Assembly (NCBI GenBank): GCA_017454625.1
Contig: JAFTCP010000130.1
Span: 1 to 37,962 of the forward strand
Reading direction: 5' to 3'
Source of the DNA: Synergistaceae bacterium
GTDB lineage: Bacteria; Synergistota; Synergistia; Synergistales; Aminobacteriaceae
Length of the DNA stretch: 37,962 bases
A program made the position numbers and the translations under genes. The notes under the pieces are model-generated. The model saw nothing but the letters and a program-made list of their open reading frames with translations, did no database searches and was not told where the DNA came from. Positions 15,934-22,566 of this stretch are shown piece after piece (position 1 is the stretch's first letter; every line of letters begins with the position of its first letter).

Positions 15934-17884
15934 TGACTTAATCCTCGAAGAATTACGCAAAAATAATCCGTTCAGGTCTCGCATATCACCGACACCGTTT
16001 GAGAATACAAATCCTGATATTCAGCAGCTTAATCGTGATGTCTCAGAAGAGATCGAACAGCTTTTGCGCGATAAACGCCGGAAGCCTTCCGAGCCTGCCG
16101 CAGGATTGATAATCGGTGAAACTGGTTCGGGAAAAACTCACATGCTCACAAGACTTTTACGTCGAATGAAAAGTTACGGATGGCCCGCAATCTTCGTGAG
16201 TGTCAGAACTTTCAGAAATCCCGACAGCGTCATGCACGATTTGTTATCAGAAATTTTCATCAGTCTTGCGCATAAAAATTTCAGCAAGCGTTCACAGTTC
16301 GATATGTTGTTGAGCGAGATGATGAGCATTTACAGCGAGCGAAGAAAAATTGACGGTTTCACAGGAATTGACAAGATTGACACGAAAATTTATCTCATGC
16401 GGGATATGCCGGGAATTGACCGAGTATTTCTAAGATGCTTGATGAGTTATTTGCGGGCAGCTGACGAGACAGAAAAATTATATCTGCTTGAATGGCTCCG
16501 TGAGGGACTTGATGAAGATGATTCTTTGCGCTTCGGGCTTCCTGCTAGAGATACTTCTTCAATGAATAACGCTGAACGTGAAAACGATGCGGAGAAAATT
16601 ATTATCTCAATCGGCAGAGTTTTGGGTTATGCAAAAGTTCCAATGATAATTTGTTTCGACGAGTTAGACGCAATGCCGCGCGAGACGGAGTTAATTCATG
16701 CTTGGGGAAGAGTTATAAGCCTTCTCGTTAATAACGTCTCAGGTGTCCTGCCTTTAGCCTTCATGAAGCCTGAAACTTGGAACGAAGTATTTTTTCCTGT
16801 TTTAGATCATGCTGTAACTCATCGTTTAGGGAACACGATTATAATGCATCCATGTTCAACAGAGCAGGCACAACAGCTTGTAAGAGAGCGTTTGAAGTCA
16901 GCATTCCCGCATAACAGCAAGGAAGAACTTGACGAAAAATATAATTGGCTTATGAAAAGGTTAGAGCCGAAATTGACAAAGGGAACTTCTCCTAGAAATG
17001 TCCTGAAGCTCGCTGATTCCGTCATAACTCAAGGTGATAATATCCCGCGCGTTGAGAAAAATGAAATTGATAACACAATCAGGAACACTTACGATGAAAT
17101 TTACAGTAAAATCGAAGCAGAAGCCTCCTCATGGCCTCCGAACGCAGATCATCTCACGCTTGCTCTTGAAGTCTGGCTGAAATCTCACGAAGGCTTTGAA
17201 TTATCTCAAGGCGACGGAAAAACCGTAAAATTTCTCGGTTCGTATTCTGGCAAAAAATTTATGTTCATCATTGCGGCCTCAAAAAGTCATTTCGTCATAT
17301 CAGCGGGCTTAAAGCACGGAATTTCTTTCTTGAACGCTTACCCTGAAGGCTTATGCTTTTACATCTCCGAACGAAAATTATTCAAGAAGACTTATAAGCA
17401 GGCTAATAATTATCTTCGTGAATTTGAAAGTCTCGGAGGAAAAGCTGTTTTGTTAGACGAAGAGTCAAGAGTTTCATGGTATGCATTTATGGACTTGATT
17501 AATCAGATTGACGGCGGAAATGTCAGCATTTTTACATCATCAGGAAATAAACAGGCTTCACGTGAGGATTTAAGAGAGTTGGCCGGAAGTTTAAGACTGC
17601 TTGATATTGACTTTAAGAAATCCGGGCATACTGCAAAAAATCCTCCTGTTAATCACAATGTAAATTTAGACTTTGACGAGAAAAATTTGATGCGGGAACT
17701 CATGAAAATATTAGACACTTCACCGATGAAATTATTAGCCATCGATAAAACTTTGAATATTTTAGCCCAGCGGGGAATTTTCGTTGAGAGTGAAAAATTT
17801 TTATCATTCGCAAAAAATCATCGCGAGGATTTCAGGATATTCCAAACTAAGACGGAAACGCTTATAGGCTTAACCGAAAAATGA
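15920..17884 (+). CDS. P-loop ATPase of unknown function (AAA/STAND-like)
   Basis: 654 residues. It opens with NNPFRSRISPTPFENTNPDI. Walker A is GETGSGKT (66-73), and Walker B is MIICFDELDA (242-251) with acidic FDELD, so the ATPase core spans about 30-370. The region resembles Cdc6/ORC-like and phage-defence ATPases such as BrxD, but no specific family is claimed. The C-terminal half (about 410-560) is a mixed alpha/beta domain (KTVKFLGSYSGKKFMFIIAA, LCFYISERKLFKKTYKQANN) of unknown fold, then a helical tail. It overlaps the nuclease gene by 4 nt (ATGA) and the upstream gene by 14 nt, so the three form one translational unit. It may power or gate the nuclease; this is inference. Confidence 0.78.
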   Translation: MPENNDLILEELRKNNPFRSRISPTPFENTNPDIQQLNRDVSEEIEQLLRDKRRKPSEPAAGLIIGETGSGKTHMLTRLLRRMKSYGWPAIFVSVRTFRNPDSVMHDLLSEIFISLAHKNFSKRSQFDMLLSEMMSIYSERRKIDGFTGIDKIDTKIYLMRDMPGIDRVFLRCLMSYLRAADETEKLYLLEWLREGLDEDDSLRFGLPARDTSSMNNAERENDAEKIIISIGRVLGYAKVPMIICFDELDAMPRETELIHAWGRVISLLVNNVSGVLPLAFMKPETWNEVFFPVLDHAVTHRLGNTIIMHPCSTEQAQQLVRERLKSAFPHNSKEELDEKYNWLMKRLEPKLTKGTSPRNVLKLADSVITQGDNIPRVEKNEIDNTIRNTYDEIYSKIEAEASSWPPNADHLTLALEVWLKSHEGFELSQGDGKTVKFLGSYSGKKFMFIIAASKSHFVISAGLKHGISFLNAYPEGLCFYISERKLFKKTYKQANNYLREFESLGGKAVLLDEESRVSWYAFMDLINQIDGGNVSIFTSSGNKQASREDLRELAGSLRLLDIDFKKSGHTAKNPPVNHNVNLDFDEKNLMRELMKILDTSPMKLLAIDKTLNILAQRGIFVESEKFLSFAKNHREDFRIFQTKTETLIGLTEK

Positions 17885-18837
17885 ATAGAAAATGTTTCGT
17901 CAATGTCAGCGATCTAGCAATCTGTCAGAGATGTCCGGCCCTCTTTGCTATGAAAATTCATGAAGGCGATAAATCCGTTTGGAGCATCGGCATTCAGGGA
18001 AACGGTCAGGCTTACGGCTCAATCTTCCATAAGAATATTGCTCAGAAATTTTTCAAGGCCGCAGCTCATCCCGAAAATCCCTTACACCTGAAAATTGCGC
18101 GCTCTATCTCGTCCGAAACTCTTGAAGAAACAGTGCGGAAAAATATTTTTATGCCGTTCATAGCTGAAAACTCGCAAAAATTCTCTTCGGGCCAATTGTT
18201 GGCTATGGCTAAAGGCGTGAAAATTTGGGTAAAAGCTATGTCCGACTATTTTATTAATATCCCGTCGCTGATTAATGACCCCGTGAAAAATATGCGGACT
18301 GTCTTCAAGATGCCTGAGCAAAAATTACGGAGCTTTTACGATTTAGAAGGCGGTAGATTAGTTGTTGTCGGATGTTATGATGCTCTAATGTTTAATCCTG
18401 ACAGGGCCGAAGCAAGATTAATCGAGTTCAAGGGTTACAGCAAATCTGATATTACTGTCCCATTGTCGCAAAGTTTAATTTATGCCTGGTTAATCTATAA
18501 AATTACGGGAATAATTCCTTCGGTCGAAATTATTTATCTCGATGACGCTGACAAAGCCCCCGATGCATTCAGCTCTAAAAACGTAAGCGCTATGATTAAA
18601 TCAGGATTGCCGGAACTGTTTCATGCTGCCTTCGATATAATAACGTTAAGGAGGTATCCGAAAATTTTACACGACAAAAAATTATGTGAAATCTGCAAAT
18701 ATAATCAACGATGCAAATTTGAAATTGATAAAATATTCATGCGTAAAAAACGCTTGGGAGCTTCATTAATCAGCGTATTGGCGTTTATGTTTGCGGCTGT
18801 CTTGACTATTTCGCAAGTATTTTTTATCTTAGCATGA
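17881..18837 (+). CDS. Cas4/RecB-like PD-(D/E)XK Fe-S nuclease with a pilin-like C-terminal membrane tail
   Basis: 318 residues. The Cas4/AddB-type pattern is complete: N-terminal cysteines in DLAICQRCPALF (C15, C18), a motif-0 His in GSIFHKNIAQ (H50), GCYDAL (D167), IEFKGY (E182, K184), the QSLIYAW motif (Q197, Y201) and C-terminal LCEICKYNQRC (C269, C272, C278). The cysteines would hold a 4Fe-4S cluster and the D/E/K the metal. From M287 the frame continues as KKRLGASLISVLAFMF..., a near copy of the leader of the pseudopilin at 19002, giving a terminal hydrophobic helix. The native nuclease probably ended near residue 286, and the tail arose by fusion to a duplicated pilin 5' end. Substrate and role are unknown; the ATPase at 15920 is the likely partner. 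Confidence 0.82.
   Translation: MNRKCFVNVSDLAICQRCPALFAMKIHEGDKSVWSIGIQGNGQAYGSIFHKNIAQKFFKAAAHPENPLHLKIARSISSETLEETVRKNIFMPFIAENSQKFSSGQLLAMAKGVKIWVKAMSDYFINIPSLINDPVKNMRTVFKMPEQKLRSFYDLEGGRLVVVGCYDALMFNPDRAEARLIEFKGYSKSDITVPLSQSLIYAWLIYKITGIIPSVEIIYLDDADKAPDAFSSKNVSAMIKSGLPELFHAAFDIITLRRYPKILHDKKLCEICKYNQRCKFEIDKIFMRKKRLGASLISVLAFMFAAVLTISQVFFILA
18739..18837 (+). repeat. First copy of the pseudopilin 5' end, fused in frame to the nuclease
   Basis: ATG-CGT-AAA-AAA-CGC begins a stretch encoding MRKKRLGASLISVLAF..., matching MNKKRPGASLMNVLVF... of the intact gene at 19002, with most differences at third codon positions or conservative residues, through the SQVFF segment. It lacks its own ribosome site and is read as the end of the nuclease. 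Confidence 0.75.
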
Positions 18838-18888
18838 GACTTCTTCAGCAAAAAAAATTTTTCATGTAAAACCAGAGGAGATAATCTT

Positions 18889-19005
18889 ATGAATGAAAAA
18901 ATTTTGTTAATTAGCGTCTTGATTATTTCTCAGGCATTTTTATTTGAGCATGAGACTTCTTCAACGAGAAAATTTCATGCCAACCGAGAGGAGATAATCT
19001 CATGA
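18889..19005 (+). pseudogene. 38-codon remnant, second copy of the pseudopilin 5' end
   Basis: An open frame starting MNEKILLISVLIISQAF, preceded by AGAGGAGATAATCTT, the same leader that precedes the intact gene. An internal deletion removed the GASL part of the pilin leader. Its TGA overlaps the ATG of the pseudopilin at 19002 (TCATGA). The flanking GAGACTTCTTCA and GAGGAGATAATCT blocks occur twice (18836-18893 and 18950-19000), showing a tandem duplication of about 115 nt. Confidence 0.7.
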
Positions 19006-19514
19006 ATAAAAAACGTCCTGGAGCTTCATTAATGAACGTCCTGGTCTTTATGCTTGCGGCAATGATGATCACGTCTCAGGTCTTTTTTTTCGCTGAGAAT
19101 GAAAGCGTTTCCAGCAAGGAAGCCCGCGCAATGATGCAAGTTAGAATGAGGCTCGAAAATCTTGTGCAAACAGCTAAGGGAAGTTTAACGCCGAATACTC
19201 AGCCGCGAACAGCAGACTATAAAACTTTTCATGCAAATATAAAGCTGAATGGTTTTCCCCAAAATTATTGGGACAAGGAATATCACGTTTGCATTTATGA
19301 TTTGGATTATACGCTTCAAGAACGGCCTGTGCTGAATGGCTTTAAGGAGTCAGAATGGGAAAATATCCCCGTTTATGAAAGAATTTTCCCGCCTATGGGA
19401 GCAGATTATTATCTCATCAGGGCTTATACAACTTTACCCGCCGGAAATTCTTTGATGCTTCAGGTTCTTATTCATAACGGCAAAACTTTAGCTTACGAGG
19501 AAATTTGGTATTAG
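19002..19514 (+). CDS. Type IV pilin-like/pseudopilin protein without the conserved Glu5
   Basis: 170 residues. A short basic leader ends at Gly (MNKKRPG), followed by ASLMNVLVFMLAAMMITSQ, a typical class III signal and N-terminal helix; prepilin peptidase would cut after Gly7. Position +5 of the mature protein is Asn instead of Glu, as in minor tip-type pseudopilins such as GspK. The remainder is a soluble beta-rich domain with aromatic residues (PQNYWDKEYHVCIYDLDYTL) and no recognisable family. It is followed 4 nt later by the PilM/PilN-like gene, so it probably belongs to a secretion or pilus assembly system whose other parts lie elsewhere. The ribosome site is GAGAGGAGA. Confidence 0.72.
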   Translation: MNKKRPGASLMNVLVFMLAAMMITSQVFFFAENESVSSKEARAMMQVRMRLENLVQTAKGSLTPNTQPRTADYKTFHANIKLNGFPQNYWDKEYHVCIYDLDYTLQERPVLNGFKESEWENIPVYERIFPPMGADYYLIRAYTTLPAGNSLMLQVLIHNGKTLAYEEIWY

Positions 19515-19518
19515 CAAA

Positions 19519-20907
19519 ATGAAAATTTCATTTGACCATAACAAGAAAAAGAAAATATCGGGCAATTCAGCGGGCTTAGCAATTCACGACAACTTTTTAC
19601 ACTTTATAGAGCTTGACGAGGAAAATCAACCGCTCAAAAAAGTTCAAGTTCCTCTTCCTGAAGGCTGTATCGTTAATAATGCAATCAAGAATTTTGACAT
19701 GCTCAAGGCAGCCTTTGAAGAAATCCGCAGGCAGACGGGCCGCATTCGTGAACCAGTCAGCATTGGCCTTCCTGCTGGTGATGCCGTAATAAGATTATTA
19801 TCATTTCCGAGAATGAGCATTGATGATGTTCGAAGCACGCTTGATCTCAGCTTTGAGGAACATTTTACTTTCTTGAGAATGGATTCAGTCTTTGATGTCA
19901 TCATCGTAAAAACTCCTAATGATAATATTGAACGCGATGAAATCACAGTATTAGCCGCCGCCGCAAAAATCGCAATAATCGAGAAAATTTTGAACATTGC
20001 AAGAGAGGCCGGACTTCCTGCGGGATCAATTGAGCCAATAAATTTTGCGACAGTCCGCGCAATCCCCGAAGCAAGATCAGGTTTAAGCATCTTCGCAGAA
20101 CCTAATTCTATCATCACGATTTATGACGGTGCCGGAATTTTCTTCAGGTCAGCAAATAACACTAACGGTATTCAGGACATCTTGAATACTATGCAATATA
20201 TCAATACGACTTATAAGACAGTTAGAGTTGAGAGGATTATACTTGCTGATTTGAATTTCCAGTTAAGCACAAATTCTTCAATGCAGATCGTGAACATAAC
20301 GGATTCTTATGCTTCGGCTTTGGGGTGTGCAAATCATAATCTTTCAGGTTTCTCCTCGCTCGACTTAAGGCCCGCTGAATATGTAGAGCTTGAACGCCGC
20401 AGATATTCATTTAATGCTAACAGGTTAATTTTCTGGGGGCTTCTCTCGAGTTTCCTGCTGTTATCAATCGCAACAATATTTTTCGCTGTAACACGAATTA
20501 ATCACCTTAAACTCGAAATTGATTATATGCGCGCGAACGTCAACGATTTAACCCGACAAAGAATTGAGTTGACAGAATCAAACTCGAAACTTGAACGCCA
20601 GAAAGATAAAACCGAGAAAATTTTAGAGTTCCTGAAGACGGATATTCCTGTGCTTGAAATTATGAATGCGCTGGAGGCTAACTCGGCGACAGGAATAAAA
20701 TTTGACACAGCAACTTATTCACGAGTTGTAACGGGAGGTTTCAGCGTTGTGATTGACGGCAAAGCTGCGGATGATAAATCGATTCTCCAAATGACAGAGG
20801 GCCTGAAACAAAACGACTTGTTCAAGAGTGTAATGCTTCCGGTCTCACAGAAGGCTCAAACTCAGCAGATAATTTTCAAACTTGTATTGACTGTGAGGGA
20901 TATATAA
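19519..20907 (+). CDS. PilM/PilN-like (GspL-like) fusion assembly protein
   Basis: 462 residues. The first 290 or so form an actin-like PilM/GspL-type domain (SAGLAIHDNFLHFIELDEEN; SIGLPAGDAVIRLLSFP; DVRSTLDLSFEEHFTFLR, similar to the PilM segment that follows the membrane-binding part). The nucleotide loops are degenerate, as in GspL. A transmembrane helix follows (LIFWGLLSSFLLLSIATIFF, about 305-325), then a coiled coil (INHLKLEIDYMRANVNDLTR...) and a ferredoxin-like PilN/GspL C-terminal domain. It probably links a cytoplasmic ATPase to pseudopilins. PilM and PilN are separate genes in type IV pilus systems, so the fused state is closer to GspL. It lies directly between two pseudopilin genes and abuts the next start with no gap. 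Confidence 0.75.
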   Translation: MKISFDHNKKKKISGNSAGLAIHDNFLHFIELDEENQPLKKVQVPLPEGCIVNNAIKNFDMLKAAFEEIRRQTGRIREPVSIGLPAGDAVIRLLSFPRMSIDDVRSTLDLSFEEHFTFLRMDSVFDVIIVKTPNDNIERDEITVLAAAAKIAIIEKILNIAREAGLPAGSIEPINFATVRAIPEARSGLSIFAEPNSIITIYDGAGIFFRSANNTNGIQDILNTMQYINTTYKTVRVERIILADLNFQLSTNSSMQIVNITDSYASALGCANHNLSGFSSLDLRPAEYVELERRRYSFNANRLIFWGLLSSFLLLSIATIFFAVTRINHLKLEIDYMRANVNDLTRQRIELTESNSKLERQKDKTEKILEFLKTDIPVLEIMNALEANSATGIKFDTATYSRVVTGGFSVVIDGKAADDKSILQMTEGLKQNDLFKSVMLPVSQKAQTQQIIFKLVLTVRDI

Positions 20908-21372
20908 ATGAAACGACGTGCTTTTACTCTTATAGAGCTTCTTACAGCGATGATTATAATTATAATTCTCGGAAGTGTTGCGACCCTGAATATCAACGCT
21001 TTTAGGCAAACTCCCAAACGTGAGGCAGAAAAAATTATGTCAAAGTTCCATAGATTAACTCAAGAAGCCGACAGAAAACACAAGAATTTTGCGATAAAGT
21101 TTACGGATATCAACAGGTATTATACGTCTTTCGAAATTTATGATAATTCGTTGGCAAGTAGATATTTTCGTGAGAATTTTGAGATAAGCTCTGGAATTAA
21201 AATTTTATCGAATATGAATAACATTACTTATGGAGCTTCAAACAATACATTTGATAAAAATTTTACGCTCACGGTTGCTAATAATAACGAAACCGATAAA
21301 TATTACGTGATATTTTACGAGGGGAGAGTGAGAATTTCATCAGATACCAACCCGCTAAATGACGACGACTAA
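20908..21372 (+). CDS. GspH/FimT-like pseudopilin
   Basis: 154 residues. The prepilin motif is RRAFTLIELLTAMIIIIILG: cleavage would fall after Ala, before FTLIE, with the conserved Glu5 present (Ala instead of the usual Gly at -1). The hydrophobic helix and a GspH-like soluble domain follow, with the pattern AFRQTPKREAEKIMSKFHRL, then a beta-rich region ending in an acidic tail (NPLNDDD). The start codon directly follows the upstream stop, so it is co-translated with the PilM/PilN-like protein. It is probably a minor pseudopilin of the same secretion or pilus apparatus; no GspD, GspE or GspF gene is in the window. Confidence 0.82.
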   Translation: MKRRAFTLIELLTAMIIIIILGSVATLNINAFRQTPKREAEKIMSKFHRLTQEADRKHKNFAIKFTDINRYYTSFEIYDNSLASRYFRENFEISSGIKILSNMNNITYGASNNTFDKNFTLTVANNNETDKYYVIFYEGRVRISSDTNPLNDDD

Positions 21373-21413
21373 GAAAACATTTAAGGAAATTCAAGCGCAA
21401 CACATATTCTTAA

Positions 21414-21422
21414 TGCTATAAT
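21414..21422 (+). promoter_or_regulatory. Extended -10 promoter of mltG
   Basis: TGCTATAAT is a perfect extended -10 element. Transcription would start near 21429, so the in-frame ATG at 21421 would lie upstream of the RNA start. This favours the TTG at 21451 as the mltG start. No good -35 is visible, as is common for extended -10 promoters. Confidence 0.5.
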
Positions 21423-21450
21423 GCCAAAAACTAACAGGATGTGCTTAAAC

Positions 21451-22548
21451 TTGCAAAGAAATTCTACACTCAAACCAAATCGCAAAAAACGAAAGCGAAA
21501 ATCTTTACTCGGCTTAATTCTCTTTCTCCTGTTCATCATTGCTTCAGGAGCAGGAGCTTTCACGGCTTATCGTCTCAAAGTCCCGGGCAATTTCTGGGAA
21601 CGCGTAATTCCAATTCCCGACGGCGACAAAGTCAGCGTTGTAATCGAACAGGGAATGACGGCTTCACAGGCAGCACGAGCTTTTGAAGTTTACGGAGCTT
21701 TAGTTACGGGTTCACCTCAGGAATTATCAAAATGGATGGTAAAATTCGGCATTGACAAGAGAATTAGAGCAGGACATTACAGCGTCGTCCCTTCGGATGC
21801 TTGGAACTTGGCCAGACAATTACGCTTCGTTAAGCCCGCATTGTTGAAAGCTCAAATTTTGCCGGGAATTGACGTTTTCATGTTAATAGATTCACTCATG
21901 AGCCAAGATAAAGAATTAACGCGACAAAATATAACACGTTCTATTTTGAATGATGCGAATTATCCTCCGAAGATGCTGGAGATATTAAAAACTCTTCCCA
22001 ACGATGAATATACCCGCGCGGCTTTCCTGATGCCTGAGACTTTTATGCTTGTTGACAGGACAGCTGACGAGATTATCAACACTTCGGCTTCTGCATGGTG
22101 GAAACATTGGGGAGATTTAATCACCGAACATAAATTAACGTCGAAAGATATTCAGGACGCTTCGATTATTGCCTCAATGGTTGAGCGTGAAGTTTTGCAT
22201 GATGCCGAATGCCGGACCGTTGCCGGAGTAATTCACAATAGATTGCGCAAGAACATGAAGCTCCAGATTGACGCTACTGTTGTATATGCTTGGAGACTTA
22301 AAGGGAGAAAGTTAACGCGCGTCCTGTATAAGGATTTAGAGGTCGACTCGCCTTATAACACGTACAAAATTTCCGGACTTCCGCCAAGACCTATTTGTAT
22401 TCCTGGAATTGAAGCGTGGGGAGGAGCTTTAGATCCGGAAGATAACGAGTATTATTATTACGTCGCAGGAAAAGACGGCTATCATCATTTCGCGAAGACT
22501 AGCACCGAACATCAGCGAAATATTAGGGAAGTTCGTTCATCGAAATAA
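21451..22548 (+). CDS. mltG: Endolytic murein transglycosylase MltG (YceG-like)
   Basis: About 365 residues. A basic N-terminus and one transmembrane helix (LLGLILFLLFIIASGAGAF) precede a LysM-like region (VVIEQGMTASQAARAF) and the YceG catalytic domain. The domain shows IIASMVEREV with the catalytic Glu, VAGVIHNRL, MKLQIDATVVYAW, SPYNTYKISGLPPRPICIPG and a YYYYVAGKDGYHHFAKT ending. It cuts nascent glycan strands in the periplasm. The start is uncertain: ATGs at 21421 and 21439 are in frame, but an extended -10 overlaps the first and AGGAT about 10 nt before TTG 21451 fits best. A near-copy of the amidohydrolase operator lies inside the gene at 21926-21947. ftsK follows after 18 nt. Confidence 0.93.
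   Translation: MQRNSTLKPNRKKRKRKSLLGLILFLLFIIASGAGAFTAYRLKVPGNFWERVIPIPDGDKVSVVIEQGMTASQAARAFEVYGALVTGSPQELSKWMVKFGIDKRIRAGHYSVVPSDAWNLARQLRFVKPALLKAQILPGIDVFMLIDSLMSQDKELTRQNITRSILNDANYPPKMLEILKTLPNDEYTRAAFLMPETFMLVDRTADEIINTSASAWWKHWGDLITEHKLTSKDIQDASIIASMVEREVLHDAECRTVAGVIHNRLRKNMKLQIDATVVYAWRLKGRKLTRVLYKDLEVDSPYNTYKISGLPPRPICIPGIEAWGGALDPEDNEYYYYVAGKDGYHHFAKTSTEHQRNIREVRSSK
21926..21947 (+). repeat. Near-identical copy of the 5739-5760 palindrome inside mltG
   Basis: This 22-nt stretch matches the reverse complement of the palindrome before the amidohydrolase gene at 21 of 22 positions (one C for A). It is within the mltG reading frame. Whether it is a second binding site or a chance match is not decided. 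Confidence 0.45.
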
Positions 22549-22566
22549 AAAGGGGGAAAATTATTC

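Noticed and set aside
19644-20117. Minus-strand ORF opposite the PilM/PilN-like gene
   Set aside because: Antisense shadow with no start signal or domain. The same applies to 9609-9992 opposite murF, 15240-15668 opposite the winged-helix gene and 31330-31740 opposite ftsZ.
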